Positions 1 to 10,709 are shown, counted from the first letter of the stretch. The stretch: 64,000 nt of DNA from Spirosoma fluviale (GCF_900230225.1 NZ_OCNH01000003.1:620001-684000); one strand, 5' to 3'. Notes: generated by a model not told the origin, from the letters alone. A program made the numbers and translations.

Positions 1-1463
1 TCGGGCTGGTTTTTATTGCCCATCCACTGCACACCGAAATCGTGGCCAACATCAAAGGGCGCGATGAAATACTGAGTTTTCTGTTCATTGCACTCATGTT
101 GCTAGCGTATTGGCGGTATCTCGAAACGACCCAAAAGGGCTGGATTATCGGGGCTTGTGTATCGCTCTATCTGGCTTTCCTGTCCAAAGAATCGTCCATC
201 GTTAGCCTGGCACTTATTCCGGCTATGCAGTACTGGTTTGCCCGCCGGAATCTCTGGAATTCGCTCATTAGCCTGTGGCCGTTCCTGATTGTAGCGGCTC
301 TGTTCTTCTACCAGAAGCAGAAAATGATTGGTACCCTCAGCGGTACGCCCCCCGTCGACTGGGCTAACTATCCCTACGCCATTGAGAAGACGCAAAAGTC
401 TACCATGTTCAAGTTTCTGGAATACTACATCCGCCTGCTGGTTCTGCCGCATCCGCTGGTGTATGATTATTCATACAATGTAATTCCATCGGGTGGGAAA
501 GGTGATCTATTGACCTGGGCTGGTTTCTTTACCTTGGTCGGGTTGATCTGGCTGGCCTGGAAAGGGTTCGTTAAACGTACCCTTTGGGGATTTGGTATTT
601 TCTGGTTCTTTGTCACCATGGCACCAGGGCTGGGCTTTATCTGGATTCGTGGCGGTATCTTTGCCGAACGATTTACGTATGCCGCCGTCATGGGCTTTGC
701 CTTTGTACTTGTGTGGGGATTGAGAAAGTTACTGGTCCGTAACCCGGTCGATCCTGCTGAACCCTCAGCCCAGTCGCACCTGGTTCGCTATACCCCTCTG
801 CTGGGGCTGATGGCGGTTATTGCCGGTTTGTATTCGTTCAAAACCGTAGAGCGCAACCGCGACTGGGAGAATAACTTCGTTCTGTTCAACTCGGCCCTGC
901 CGTATGCACCCAACAGCTGTCAGGTACAGCGGCACGTAGCGAATGAGTGGATTGAAAAAGGCCTGAAAGACCGCGCTAAAGCCGATTCCATTGCCAACGC
1001 AACGAACGCCATCAAGCCCAAGCCAACACCCGAGCAGATCAAAAAAGCCCAGACCCTGATCGATACAAACATTGCTCATGCCAACAAGCACGGGCGCTGG
1101 GCACTCGACCATCTTCAGGAATCAACCCGCATCTATCCGAGCTTCGGTGAAGCGTATTTCTCGATGGCCTATGTGTTTCAGAAAATCACACCTAACGTCG
1201 ACTCGGCCAAATACTATTACAAGCAGACAATCCGGGCGGCCAATGCCTATGCACCGGCCTATAATAACCTGGGTGTAATTTATCAGGGCGAAGGAATAGC
1301 GCAGAACAACCGGCAGAAACTGGAACTGGCCTCGTATTACTACAATCGGTCGATGGTGGTGAACCCTGCCTACGTCGACGGTCAGAACAACCGCATGAAC
1401 CTGATGAAAGCCACGGGAATCGACGTACAAGCCCTGCCCGATTCAATTATCAATAAGTATTGA
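1..1463 (+). CDS. TMTC-like multi-TM protein with C-terminal TPRs (5' end missing)
   Basis: The gene enters the window from the left; the open frame runs back to base 3, and the segment before the first GTG (42) continues the same protein, ending in HPLHTEIVANIKGRDE, a conserved block of the TMTC/DUF1736 family. The GTG is therefore not the start. The N-terminal two thirds hold several hydrophobic segments (a GT-C-like membrane domain). The last 150 residues hold TPR-like helices such as AYNNLGVIYQGEG. Family members are membrane proteins thought to glycosylate or handle exported proteins; the specific role here is unknown. A strong hairpin terminator follows. Family assignment is fairly sure, function is not. 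Confidence 0.8.
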   Translation, partial: GLVFIAHPLHTEIVANIKGRDEILSFLFIALMLLAYWRYLETTQKGWIIGACVSLYLAFLSKESSIVSLALIPAMQYWFARRNLWNSLISLWPFLIVAALFFYQKQKMIGTLSGTPPVDWANYPYAIEKTQKSTMFKFLEYYIRLLVLPHPLVYDYSYNVIPSGGKGDLLTWAGFFTLVGLIWLAWKGFVKRTLWGFGIFWFFVTMAPGLGFIWIRGGIFAERFTYAAVMGFAFVLVWGLRKLLVRNPVDPAEPSAQSHLVRYTPLLGLMAVIAGLYSFKTVERNRDWENNFVLFNSALPYAPNSCQVQRHVANEWIEKGLKDRAKADSIANATNAIKPKPTPEQIKKAQTLIDTNIAHANKHGRWALDHLQESTRIYPSFGEAYFSMAYVFQKITPNVDSAKYYYKQTIRAANAYAPAYNNLGVIYQGEGIAQNNRQKLELASYYYNRSMVVNPAYVDGQNNRMNLMKATGIDVQALPDSIINKY

Positions 1464-1495
1464 TTGTATTCAAAAAACTTATTGGTTTACATATA

Positions 1496-1530
1496 AAAAG
1501 CCCGGTTCTGGATCAGAATCGGGCTTTTTA
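1496..1530 (+). terminator. Rho-independent terminator after the TMTC-like gene
   Basis: AAAAGCCCG pairs with CGGGCTTTTT around a short, partly paired GTTCTGGATCAGAAT loop, 32 bases after the stop codon, with T-rich flanks. The T/A tracts on both sides could let it work in both directions and also end the minus-strand DUF3472 transcript. Confidence 0.85.
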
Positions 1531-1693
1531 TATGGTTAATTCAAGTTGCAAGCTACGCCTGAACTACACCATTCTACAAACATACCGTGCCTACGAAACT
1601 TAAAGTCTTGAATATCAATCTACATAGTCCATTGTTCACGTTAGTTGTATTCCGAGATGGATTGACACTTTGGCGCCTGATGCAATAATAAGC

Positions 1694-3010
1694 TTAAGGT
1701 AGCTGATCCAGATTAATGGCCGGAGCCAGTTTCTGAGGTGATCTTGTCAAATCCGTTTTGAGGGGCGTATAGTCATCGAAGAAGCCGCAGTTTCGCAGAA
1801 AAAATCGCTGATTTGGGTGTAAGCCACCCGCAAAATCCATCCGGTACAATTTCCGGGCCGTATTGTCGCCCGTGAACTGCGCCTGGGTTAGTTCCTGCCA
1901 GATCCCTTCTTTACTTCTGACCCACTGATTCGAGAACTCAACCTCCCGCGACACGTTTCCCGTTTCGGGTGTGAAGTTTTCCAGGAACGAATAGAGCGAC
2001 TTGAGATACGTTGTCGTTTTGGGCCGTTTAAAGCTGGCGATCAACTGCCAGCTGGTCTCATTAGCTGGCAGTTGATAGGCTGTATAGGTCGTGTATTCAC
2101 CCGTATCGGGCTGGCCGTGTATCAGAAATTTGTAGGTCTGACCTGCCACCCAGTTGTAGCGTACGTAACTTTGTCCGCCGGAGCCTTCATTGCCAAATTC
2201 ATTCGTAATTACGTTCGGCCCCTTTCGGTTCAGCAGGATTTTCTGATCGGCCGGAATCTGGCTAGGGTTATCGGTCTGAAACGGACTCCAGACCGAAAAA
2301 AGGATTCGTCGTTCGGTAGGTGAATTGACCTGCATCCCGAAATACCCTTCGCCAAAACCGTTGGCCATATAATACGACCCGATGACATCATTGCCTTTCG
2401 GCACCGTCACCTCATTGTAAAACCATTCGGCATCCACGCCTTCTGGAATGGGGTAGCGTAAATGAACCGACGGCCCCCGCCGACCCCAATAGAAAAAATT
2501 CCCTTCGTTGTTGCGTACAAAAGCTGTTTCTTCATCCACAGCCTGTCCGCTAATGCCAAAATCGGTCACGTCGGCATAGGTTGTGCCCGTCTTACTGACA
2601 CCCTGCAAAATCAGTTTAACATAACCGACCTTGGGAATAGCCCATTGGCCAAGCGGATAATCGGTGAACGTGCTGCTCTGAACATCAATTTCTGTTGATT
2701 TTCCCAGCACTGTAACGCGTAATCGGCTCTTACCCGTTGGAACGCGTAGGTTGATGGATAGGTTTACCGTTCCCGTCTTCGCAAACCGCACGTACGTCTC
2801 GACTATACTGGCGGGGCTTGACCAGTTTGTTGGCCCATCTTTCGAAATAGCGTCCGGGTTATTTGTGGCATTCATTATCCAGCTATTGCCGCCAAGGGGC
2901 ACCCGCACTACGTTGGGCTCGTGACCGGTGCGGGCGGCAACGGATGTGCTGAAACAAAGGAAAATCGGTAAAAGTAGCCAGCTGACTAAGAGCCAATTGC
3001 GTACGATCAT
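1694..3010 (-). CDS. Secreted DUF3472 protein with N-terminal DUF5077-like domain
   Basis: I place the start at the ATG giving MIVRNWLLVSWLLLPIFL, a clean signal peptide ending near VAA; the frame stays open for 18 more codons upstream without signal-peptide character. Residues ~35-150 resemble DUF5077 (a beta-sandwich thought to bind carbohydrate; starts VPLGGNSWIMNA). The rest matches the DUF3472 pattern with Trp/Tyr-rich strands (FYNEVTVPKG, YYMANGFGEGYFGMQVN). Proteins of this kind are exported and found in glycan-use loci of Bacteroidota; no catalytic activity is established. It follows the S41 protease gene in the same direction with about 85 bp between them, so the two may be co-transcribed. 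Confidence 0.72.
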   Translation of the reverse strand: MIVRNWLLVSWLLLPIFLCFSTSVAARTGHEPNVVRVPLGGNSWIMNATNNPDAISKDGPTNWSSPASIVETYVRFAKTGTVNLSINLRVPTGKSRLRVTVLGKSTEIDVQSSTFTDYPLGQWAIPKVGYVKLILQGVSKTGTTYADVTDFGISGQAVDEETAFVRNNEGNFFYWGRRGPSVHLRYPIPEGVDAEWFYNEVTVPKGNDVIGSYYMANGFGEGYFGMQVNSPTERRILFSVWSPFQTDNPSQIPADQKILLNRKGPNVITNEFGNEGSGGQSYVRYNWVAGQTYKFLIHGQPDTGEYTTYTAYQLPANETSWQLIASFKRPKTTTYLKSLYSFLENFTPETGNVSREVEFSNQWVRSKEGIWQELTQAQFTGDNTARKLYRMDFAGGLHPNQRFFLRNCGFFDDYTPLKTDLTRSPQKLAPAINLDQLP

Positions 3011-3094
3011 AGTGAAGGGAGAAGTAGCCGAAGAAATTGACCAGCAAAGTAGTGCCAAAATCAATTCGTTGGCGAGCCGTCACAAAGTCCGCCA

Positions 3095-5326
3095 TTAGTT
3101 TCCTGCCCGGATCAGACTTATAGCTTTTTCCAGGAGTTCATCACGGCCGGACTCAATGCCCTTACGAGTAGGGCGCATTTCTACATCCACCCCTACGCCG
3201 ATTCGCTGGGTTTCGCGGCCGTCCGGATAGTTGACGCCAATGCCGCTGATCATGGTGTACAGACCACCGGGTAAATAAAAGGGCGAGATGTTGCCATCGG
3301 CCGCAGCTGTTGTGCTGCCCAGAACAACCGCGCCCGGTGCTTGCCGAAAGGCCATAGTATGGTACTCCGCCGAACTCTGGGTTAGTTCGTTGACCAGAAT
3401 AACGACTTTCCCTTTGTAAGCCTCCCGTACACTCCGCTCGCCGACCAATATGGGCGACTGCCAGCGGAAAAGGCCGGGCGTCTCAACGTTCCCCGCCGTG
3501 AACTTAGCGAACAGTTTAGGGGTAGTGAGGTATTTCCCCAACGAAAAAACGACAAACTCCGAGGGGTAACACCGCATGTCAATGACCAGCCCTTTTGTGT
3601 TGCTGAAAAGGCGCATGATGTCGGGCAGTTTGTTGGCCTTTATATTCCCTAGGAACAGGTAGCCAATATCCGGATGCAGGAGTTGATAGCAACTGTCTTT
3701 GGGGTAACTGCTGTAATCAATCTGATCATTAAATTTTGCCTGACCGGGTTTGTACCGATTCATGACCACGGTTTGCGTTTTGCCCGCTCGTTCAATTCCC
3801 AGTTTAACGGTGTTTGTATGACCGGCCAGCAGGTCGCGGCTTATATCGCGGAGTTGGGTAGGCTCGTTCGATGCGGGGTAGTAAGGCTTGCGTTGCTGAA
3901 TGAGTGCGCTGGTTGGTACGCCATCGACAGACGTTACAACATCGCCCCGTTTCAGCCCCGATAACCTGCCCAGTGAGTCGTTGAAAAAGTTAGTGACCAC
4001 AAACTGATTCTCGATGTATCTGACCTGAACCGGCGAGAAGAAGCTCCCTTTGTAATCTTTCCGAATAATTTGGTCGCCCCACACATTGGCGTGCGTATCG
4101 TGAATGCGGCCGATGAGGGATAGCGCAGCCAGCCGATACGCCAGTGAATCGCGGGCATTGACAAACGCCGGAATAAACGTTGGCAGCACCTTGTTCCAGT
4201 CTTCGCCGATGAGGTGCTTGTACGGAAAAAAGTACTGGATGATGTTCCAGTAGCGGTAAAGCGACAGAAGCCGGTAGCCCGCGTCTGGTGTGGTCATCCG
4301 TCGGTAGGGCAGTTCATTTTTAAATTCGGGATTGCCCACCTGCGGAAACAGGCTCACGTAATAGGACTTGTTCGGGCGTTTGGCCTGCCGAATGGTCATT
4401 AGCTGGGCCTGTAAAGGCTCGCCCAGTCGGGCTACATCCGTAAGCCAGACGAGGTCTGGGCGTAGAACTGCCTGGGTCGTGTCGGGCTCTTTAGCGGTCG
4501 TTTTCACCGGGCCGAAAGTGGTAAGCCAGTTCAGCAGCACTTCGCTACGCTGAGCCGTAGAGGTTGCTTTCAGTACGGCAGGCATTATTCGAAACAGCTC
4601 GGCGTCCATATTATGGTTGCCTTCGGTTACGGCAGGGTGGTAGTATTTGACAAACCCCCATACTTTACCCAGCAGATCCAGGTTGTCGATTTGCTGTTTA
4701 GTAAGCGCGGTGAGTTCAATCCCGGAACCGTTGGCAAAGGCCGTGTCGGTCTGGGCTTTACTCAATTTTACCACTTTTGCCGGAGCCTTTTCGACGGGCA
4801 CTCCATCGACCGTCAGCTCGACATCGTCGAACCAGGCGGTTCCTTTTCCGACCAGAATACCCCCCAGATGAATACTGGCGGCTTCGTCGGGGATGGTGAG
4901 GGTAATGGTGCAGGGTTGCCAGTCGGTGGTGCCTTTGATACCCCGGTCGGCCATGTTGTCAAACGCAAGCGCTTTGCTGGCCGCGTCGTCGATTCGCATC
5001 CACAGGCCCGCATAGGTGTTTGGTTCTGTACCCGTGCCGCTGGTTTTAACGAAGGCCTTCAGAGTGAGCTTTTTGCCTGCAAAGGTGGCTGGTACCCGCC
5101 AGTGACTGCCCCCAAACGTACCGCTATTTTTATAGGCAACCTGAAGCGCATACCGGCCACCGTGCGTTACCGCCGAATCGAGCGTAAAGAGGTAGTCGTT
5201 GCTAAGACTATTCCAGCCAACGGGCTGGCCGGTAGCGGTACGCTGTTCAAACCCGAAGTTACCCGTTTGGGCGAATAGGGAGAGGCTGGTCAGGCTGGCG
5301 AGTAGAAGGAGATACGGGCTTTGCAT
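3095..5326 (-). CDS. Secreted S41 (C-terminal processing) peptidase with CBM-like N-terminus
   Basis: 743 residues. A signal peptide (MQSPYLLLLASLTSLSLFAQ) is followed by a jelly-roll domain of the CBM4/9 type (~20-175; NFGFEQ...WFDDVELTVDG). A linker/helical region comes next, then a PDZ segment (FFSPVQVRYIENQFVV...SGLKRGDVVTSVDG) and a tail-specific protease domain. The likely catalytic serine is S652 in TQSSAEYHTM, with the oxyanion region GSTTAAADG downstream. S41 enzymes cleave proteins in the cell envelope. The extra N-terminal domain suggests attachment to glycan or the cell surface. It lies downstream of the methylmalonyl-CoA mutase genes with a 109-bp gap. Family assignment is secure; the substrate is unknown. 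Confidence 0.9.
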   Translation of the reverse strand: MQSPYLLLLASLTSLSLFAQTGNFGFEQRTATGQPVGWNSLSNDYLFTLDSAVTHGGRYALQVAYKNSGTFGGSHWRVPATFAGKKLTLKAFVKTSGTGTEPNTYAGLWMRIDDAASKALAFDNMADRGIKGTTDWQPCTITLTIPDEAASIHLGGILVGKGTAWFDDVELTVDGVPVEKAPAKVVKLSKAQTDTAFANGSGIELTALTKQQIDNLDLLGKVWGFVKYYHPAVTEGNHNMDAELFRIMPAVLKATSTAQRSEVLLNWLTTFGPVKTTAKEPDTTQAVLRPDLVWLTDVARLGEPLQAQLMTIRQAKRPNKSYYVSLFPQVGNPEFKNELPYRRMTTPDAGYRLLSLYRYWNIIQYFFPYKHLIGEDWNKVLPTFIPAFVNARDSLAYRLAALSLIGRIHDTHANVWGDQIIRKDYKGSFFSPVQVRYIENQFVVTNFFNDSLGRLSGLKRGDVVTSVDGVPTSALIQQRKPYYPASNEPTQLRDISRDLLAGHTNTVKLGIERAGKTQTVVMNRYKPGQAKFNDQIDYSSYPKDSCYQLLHPDIGYLFLGNIKANKLPDIMRLFSNTKGLVIDMRCYPSEFVVFSLGKYLTTPKLFAKFTAGNVETPGLFRWQSPILVGERSVREAYKGKVVILVNELTQSSAEYHTMAFRQAPGAVVLGSTTAAADGNISPFYLPGGLYTMISGIGVNYPDGRETQRIGVGVDVEMRPTRKGIESGRDELLEKAISLIRAGN

Positions 5327-5435
5327 ATAAGGTCGAGGGTGTCAGATACTGACGCATAAACGAGGTCATCCGGCAAACTCTACCCATGTGGTTTAGTAAA
5401 TTAAAGAATATTAACGTATGGCGATAAGTCTAAGC

Positions 5436-7625
5436 TTATTCCGCCATCAACTCCGCCAGAATTTTCTGAGCCGCTACGGAAATTACCGTGCCGGGACCAA
5501 ATACGCCTTTAACGCCCGCATCGTACAGATACTGATAATCGCCAGCCGGGATAACGCCCCCGGCAATGACCATAATATCGTCGCGGCCAATCTTTTTCAG
5601 TTCGTCGATGAGTTGTGGTACCAGCGTTTTGTGTCCCGCAGCCAGACTCGATACGCCCACAATATGCACGTCGTTTTCGGCCGCCTGCCGGGCTACCTCG
5701 TCTGGTGTCTGGAACAGCGGCCCCATGTCGACATCGAAGCCGAGGTCGGCAAAGCTGGTGGCAATGATTTTGGCACCCCGGTCGTGGCCGTCCTGTCCCA
5801 TCTTGGCCACTAGAATCCGGGGACGCCGACCGTCGAGTTCGGCAAATTTGTCGCTCATTTCGCGGGCGATCCGGAAGTTCTCATCGTCCGACACTTCGGC
5901 GGAGTAAATGCCTGATACGGCCCGAATGGTAGCCTTGTGACGGCCAAACGCGTTTTCCATAGCATCGGAGATTTCACCAAGGGTAGCCCGGTGCCGGGCC
6001 GCTTCTACTGCGAGGGCGAGCAGGTTTTGGGATTTGGGCAGAGGGGTTTGGGCAGAGGGTTCACCGGAAGATAGGGGTGGGGTCATGGCGGCTTCGGTAA
6101 TTGCGGCCAGTGCCTGCTTGACTTTTTCGTTGTCGCGTTTCGCCCGAACGTCGTTCAACCGGTTTAGCTGACTTTCGCGTACCGCTTTGTTGTCGATGTC
6201 GAGCAGTTCTATGTCCGTTTCCGAAGACGGTTTGTAGCGATTGACACCTACAATGACATCTTTGCCGGAGTCGATCCGGGCCTGTTTCCGGGCTGCGGCT
6301 TCTTCGATCCGGAGTTTGGGCAAGCCCGTTTCGATGGCTTTGGTCATGCCGCCCAGTTGCTCTACCTCTTCGATGAGCGCCCACGCTTTTTCGACCAGTT
6401 CTTTGGTCAGAAATTCGACATAATACGACCCGCCCCAGGGATCGACAGCACGGGTAATGTCGGTTTCGTGCTGTAAGTAAAGCTGGGTGTTACGGGCAAT
6501 ACGAGCCGAAAAATCGGTTGGCAGGGCAATGGCTTCGTCCAGGGAGTTGGTATGCAGACTCTGCGTGCCACCCAGCACTGCCGCCAGGGCTTCAATGGTT
6601 GTACGGGCCACGTTATTGAACGGGTCCTGCTCGGTCAGGCTGTAGCCAGACGTCTGGCAATGAGTACGAAGGGCAAGCGATTTGACGTTTTTCGGTTCGA
6701 ACTGCTTCACAATTTTGGCCCAGAGCAACCGACCGGCCCGCAGCTTGGCAATTTCCATAAAGTGATTCATGCCGATCCCCCAAAAGAAGGATAAACGCGG
6801 AGCAAACTCGTCGATACCCATACCCGACCGTAAGCCCGTTCGGATATATTCAAGTCCATCGGCCAGGGTATACGCCAATTCAAGCTGAGCGGGTGCTCCG
6901 GCTTCGTGCATGTGGTAGCCGCTGATGCTGATGGAGTTGAACTTGGGCATGTACTGCGCCGTATAGGCGAATATATCGCCCACGATGCGCATGGATGGCT
7001 CCGGGGGGTATATGTATGTATTTCGAACCATGAACTCCTTCAAAATGTCGTTTTGAATGGTGCCCGACAGTTTTTCCGGTGGAACGCCCTGTTCTTTAGC
7101 AGCTACGATAAAAAAGGCCATAATGGGCAGTACAGCCCCATTCATAGTCATGGACACCGACATCTGGTCGAGGGGAATCTGGTCGAAGAGGATTTTCATA
7201 TCCTCCACCGAATCAATCGCTACCCCGGCCTTGCCCACATCGCCAACCACCCGCGGATGGTCGGAGTCGTAGCCCCGGTGGGTGGCCAGATCAAAGGCAA
7301 CGGATAGGCCTTTCTGGCCGGCTGCGAGGTTACGCCGGTAAAAAGCATTTGACGCTTCGGCGGTCGAGAAACCCGCATACTGCCGAATGGTCCAGGGCTG
7401 GCGAACGTACATACTGGCATAGGGGCCCCGCAAAAACGGCGGAATACCGGCGGCATAATTCAGGTGCCCGGCATCCTGTACGTCGGTCAGCGTAAAGTGC
7501 GGTTTTAGTTTAATGCCTTCGGCGGTCGGGAACGTGCGGTCGGTGCGTACGGACACGGACTGATCGTCGGACGTAGTCTTATCGACCGCTGAAGGATGTT
7601 GTATAGTTGTGAAATTGGGTCTCAT
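5436..7625 (-). CDS. scpA: Methylmalonyl-CoA mutase, large (B12-binding) subunit
   Basis: 729 residues, the usual length. It interconverts (R)-methylmalonyl-CoA and succinyl-CoA using adenosylcobalamin, linking propionate metabolism to the TCA cycle in the cytoplasm. The TIM-barrel domain shows [11 protein letters not shown] and the substrate region [13 protein letters not shown]. The C-terminal cobalamin-binding domain carries DxHxxG as DGHDRG with the axial ligand H614. It sits 20 bp after the small-subunit gene, so the two form an operon. The linker before the B12 domain (about residues 520-545) holds a low-complexity Pro/Ser stretch encoded by two tandem copies of TTTGGGCAGAGGG (plus-strand bases 6033-6059). 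The gene is also called mutB or mcmA. Confidence 0.97.
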   Translation of the reverse strand: MRPNFTTIQHPSAVDKTTSDDQSVSVRTDRTFPTAEGIKLKPHFTLTDVQDAGHLNYAAGIPPFLRGPYASMYVRQPWTIRQYAGFSTAEASNAFYRRNLAAGQKGLSVAFDLATHRGYDSDHPRVVGDVGKAGVAIDSVEDMKILFDQIPLDQMSVSMTMNGAVLPIMAFFIVAAKEQGVPPEKLSGTIQNDILKEFMVRNTYIYPPEPSMRIVGDIFAYTAQYMPKFNSISISGYHMHEAGAPAQLELAYTLADGLEYIRTGLRSGMGIDEFAPRLSFFWGIGMNHFMEIAKLRAGRLLWAKIVKQFEPKNVKSLALRTHCQTSGYSLTEQDPFNNVARTTIEALAAVLGGTQSLHTNSLDEAIALPTDFSARIARNTQLYLQHETDITRAVDPWGGSYYVEFLTKELVEKAWALIEEVEQLGGMTKAIETGLPKLRIEEAAARKQARIDSGKDVIVGVNRYKPSSETDIELLDIDNKAVRESQLNRLNDVRAKRDNEKVKQALAAITEAAMTPPLSSGEPSAQTPLPKSQNLLALAVEAARHRATLGEISDAMENAFGRHKATIRAVSGIYSAEVSDDENFRIAREMSDKFAELDGRRPRILVAKMGQDGHDRGAKIIATSFADLGFDVDMGPLFQTPDEVARQAAENDVHIVGVSSLAAGHKTLVPQLIDELKKIGRDDIMVIAGGVIPAGDYQYLYDAGVKGVFGPGTVISVAAQKILAELMAE

Positions 7626-7645
7626 ATCGGGTGCGGTGTGTTAAT

Positions 7646-8995
7646 TTATTCGAAGGCTTTCGCTAATCGACGGCTCGGTAATACCGTTTCAGAAGCCACC
7701 GGAGGGGTGTAGGACGGAGAGCCGGATTCGTCGAGCCGAAATTTCGTAACGCCGACCAGCACCTTCCCCGCCCGAACCGCTTCCACCTTTTCCTGGTAAG
7801 CTTTGTCCAGTTCGGCCGATATGAATCCACTGGCCAGAGCCTTCGCAAATCCGCCTTTTTCTTCGACAGACATGAACAGGGTCCAGGCGGTTTCAACCAG
7901 CTTCGCCGTAAGGGTTTCTATATAATAAGACCCGGCTGCCGGATCGGCAACTTTGTCCAGGTAGCATTCGTCTTTCAACAAAATAGACACATTGCGGGCA
8001 ATGCGAGCCGAGAAATCGGGGTTGGTTGAGGTGCCTAAAACGGTATCGTACGGGTGTATCGTCAGGGCGTCGCAACCCCCTATGACAGCCGCCATAGCTT
8101 CGGTTGTAGCCCGCAGCAGGTTGGTGTTTGCCGTAGCCGCAGCGTCGTAGAACGTCGACGTTTGGCCCTGTACAAAAAAGGATGAAGGGTGAATTGAGGA
8201 TGAATAGGCCGTAATCAGGCGGCCCAGTAACACACGTAAAGCGCGCAGTTTGGCAATTTCCAGAAAGTAACTGGTACCAACCGACAGCGAAATTACCGTT
8301 TTGGGAATAATCTGCTCCAGGGTCAGGCCGTTGTCGGTCAGTTGGTCGTAGGTATCGGTTAGCGAAGCCAGGGTAAAGGCCAGCTCCTGCGAAGCGGTGG
8401 CTCCGGCATTGTGAAATGCGTGGCTGCTGGCGCAGATGGTACGGAACTGGGGCGAGTCGAGTGTCTGGCGGGTAATTGTCGCCGTCGACTCGCTGGTGTC
8501 TGTTAATAATCCGCCTTTCAACTGGTAAGGGGCCACGGTTTTAAGAACCTCAACAAAGCGGGCGGTTTGTTCGGCAGGCAACCGAACGAAAATAGGCGTT
8601 TCACTCAGTTTTATACCGTTCAGCAAACGGGACAGGCTCTCGGTTGTCCAATCGGGCTGAGCGGATGGCATCGACAGCACGAGCGCATCGGCCCCACGGG
8701 TAAGGGCGTCACGCAAGCTGGCATTGGTCGACTTGTCGTTGGCAACAACGTATTCCGGTGCATTGAGCCAGCCGGGCGTTTGTTTTTGAGCTGCCTGAAT
8801 TGTTTGGATGGACGAGAGCTGGGTTAGATCATCGGCAGTATAATAGGGGTCTACACTAAACCCCTCCGGGCTATGCCAGCGGAGGCTTTCCAGGGCATCT
8901 TCGCTGGTTTGAGTCACTTTAAGCTCTTTCAGCACCTGGGCCATCCAGTCTGATTTGTCGGCGGATGGGAATATTGTTGAGAAAAAAGACACCAT
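7646..8995 (-). CDS. mutA: Methylmalonyl-CoA mutase, small subunit
   Basis: 449 residues resembling the mutase catalytic barrel (SLSVGTSYFLEIAKLRALRVLL, DPAAGSYYIETLTAKLVE) without a C-terminal cobalamin-binding domain: no DxHxxG motif is present. This is the non-catalytic partner in heterodimeric methylmalonyl-CoA mutases. It is shorter than the ~600-residue small subunits of other phyla that keep a degenerate B12 domain; the short form occurs in Bacteroidota. It is first in a two-gene operon with the large subunit. The chosen ATG gives the expected MVSFFSTIFPSADKSDW start. Confidence 0.93.
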   Translation of the reverse strand: MVSFFSTIFPSADKSDWMAQVLKELKVTQTSEDALESLRWHSPEGFSVDPYYTADDLTQLSSIQTIQAAQKQTPGWLNAPEYVVANDKSTNASLRDALTRGADALVLSMPSAQPDWTTESLSRLLNGIKLSETPIFVRLPAEQTARFVEVLKTVAPYQLKGGLLTDTSESTATITRQTLDSPQFRTICASSHAFHNAGATASQELAFTLASLTDTYDQLTDNGLTLEQIIPKTVISLSVGTSYFLEIAKLRALRVLLGRLITAYSSSIHPSSFFVQGQTSTFYDAAATANTNLLRATTEAMAAVIGGCDALTIHPYDTVLGTSTNPDFSARIARNVSILLKDECYLDKVADPAAGSYYIETLTAKLVETAWTLFMSVEEKGGFAKALASGFISAELDKAYQEKVEAVRAGKVLVGVTKFRLDESGSPSYTPPVASETVLPSRRLAKAFE

Positions 8996-9275
8996 CAGGG
9001 ATGTTTAGGATAAGATAACAGTAAAAGTACTGTTTTTCTTTTTTCTGGGGCGAGCTCAAGTGTCTAACTGATGAAACGTGACTCTTAATTGCATTATTCA
9101 AAGGGATTTTCTTTCGCCCTTGCCCTTCTGTCCGAATCGCGTAATTTTAGCTTATCGTCAAAATATAGACCGATAACTCAGAAAAACGTGACCTCTCCTA
9201 CACCAGACGGTCAGATATTTTCATACATTTGTCTCCCTTTTTTGATGGCACCCAACGTAACAGAAGTATAAACCC

Positions 9276-10709
9276 GTGAATGTAACTCCTCAGACCGGCA
9301 TGCAGCGTGAAGTAACGACGGTGTGGAATCGCTGTCTGAATGTCATACGGGAGATCGTCCCCGAACAGAGTTTCAATACCTGGTTTGAGCCAATTGTTCC
9401 GCTGCGGCTGAACGGCCATGTGCTCACCATTCAGGTGCCTAGTGAATTTTTCTACGAGTGGCTGGAGGAGAATTTTGTACATGCCCTGCGTAAAGCCCTC
9501 GATACCGCAATCGGTCGGGATGGTCAGCTTGAATACTCCATTATTGTCGATAAAGGTAACGAGCAGAACAGACCGCTTACGGTTAATGTGCCCACCACCA
9601 AATCGACGCATACCTCCAAGCCGGATAACGTCAATCCCGACATTCTGAAGAGCCCGTTTCAGCTCAAAGACCTCGATTCGCTTACGCTGGATTCGTACCT
9701 CAATCCGAGTTATACCTTCGATAATTACGTGGAAGGAGACTGTAACCGGCTGGCGCGTTCGGCGGGATATGCCGTTGCCGAGCGGCCCGGCGTAACGTCT
9801 TTCAACCCCCTCATGATTTACGGCGGGGTTGGACTGGGTAAAACCCACCTGGTGCAGGCTATCGGTAACTTTATCAAGAATAACAACCAGGGTAAGTTCG
9901 TCCTCTACGTTACATCGGAGAAGTTTACGAATCAGTTTCTCAACGCCGTTCGTTCCGACGGTATCCGCGACTTCACGTCGTTCTACATGCAGGTCGATGT
10001 GCTGGTGATTGACGATGTGCAGTTCCTTCAAAAGAAGGAGAAGACACAGGAGATCTTCTTCCACATTTTTAACCACCTCCACCAGTCCGGCAAGCAGATC
10101 ATCATGACCTCCGACCGGGCACCGAGAGCATTGGATGGCCTCGAAGACCGATTACTCTCGCGCTTCAAATGGGGACTCTCCGCCGATCTGCAAACGCCGG
10201 ATTTGGAGACGCGCATCGCCATTATTCAGAAAAAACTTCAGGCCGAAGGGATCTACATCGAAGATACCGTCATTGAATATCTGGCCCACAGCGTGAATAC
10301 AAACGTTCGTGAGCTGGAAGGTGTCATTGTGTCATTGATGGCGCAGGCATCGCTCAACCGGCGCGAAATTGACCTCGAACTGGCCAAGAAAACGCTGCGC
10401 AATATCGTGGTCGACTCCGAGCGCGAAGTGACCATTGATACCGTGCAGGAAGCGGTTGCCAATTATTACAACGTGACCATCGCCGATCTGAAAGCCAAAA
10501 GCCGCAAGCGTGAACTGGTTCATCCGCGCCAGATAGCTATGTATCTGGCCAAAGAAAAAACAGATTTGTCCTTGAAATCCATCGGCTATCATTTCGGCGG
10601 TCGCGACCACAGCACGGTTATTCATGCCATTCAAACGGTAAGCGATCTGGTAGCGAAACCCGGTGAAACCCGCGATAGTGTCGAGAAGCTGAAGGCGATG
10701 TTTAAGTAA
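9276..10709 (+). CDS. dnaA: Chromosomal replication initiator DnaA
   Basis: 477 residues covering all four domains: N-terminal DnaB/DiaA-interaction domain (VWNRCLNVIREIVPEQSFNTW), a variable linker (~95-140), the AAA+ ATPase with Walker A GGVGLGKT (183-190) and Walker B VLVIDD (242-247), and the DnaA-box-binding domain with GGRDHSTVIHAIQ (441-453). It melts the origin and loads DnaB. The GTG at 9276 is the likely start; the ATG at 9300 (residue 9) is possible. I found no cluster of TTATCCACA-type boxes in the 280 bp upstream or just downstream, and dnaN is not adjacent, so this is not obviously the origin. Confidence 0.97.
   Translation: MNVTPQTGMQREVTTVWNRCLNVIREIVPEQSFNTWFEPIVPLRLNGHVLTIQVPSEFFYEWLEENFVHALRKALDTAIGRDGQLEYSIIVDKGNEQNRPLTVNVPTTKSTHTSKPDNVNPDILKSPFQLKDLDSLTLDSYLNPSYTFDNYVEGDCNRLARSAGYAVAERPGVTSFNPLMIYGGVGLGKTHLVQAIGNFIKNNNQGKFVLYVTSEKFTNQFLNAVRSDGIRDFTSFYMQVDVLVIDDVQFLQKKEKTQEIFFHIFNHLHQSGKQIIMTSDRAPRALDGLEDRLLSRFKWGLSADLQTPDLETRIAIIQKKLQAEGIYIEDTVIEYLAHSVNTNVRELEGVIVSLMAQASLNRREIDLELAKKTLRNIVVDSEREVTIDTVQEAVANYYNVTIADLKAKSRKRELVHPRQIAMYLAKEKTDLSLKSIGYHFGGRDHSTVIHAIQTVSDLVAKPGETRDSVEKLKAMFK

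Noticed and set aside
9001..9275. Replication origin next to dnaA
   Set aside because: No clear cluster of TTATCCACA-type boxes or AT-rich unwinding repeats was found upstream of dnaA or just after it, and dnaN/gyrB are not adjacent.
9198..10082. 294-codon open frame antisense to dnaA
   Set aside because: It is the mirror of dnaA codon structure, has no recognisable domain and no start context.
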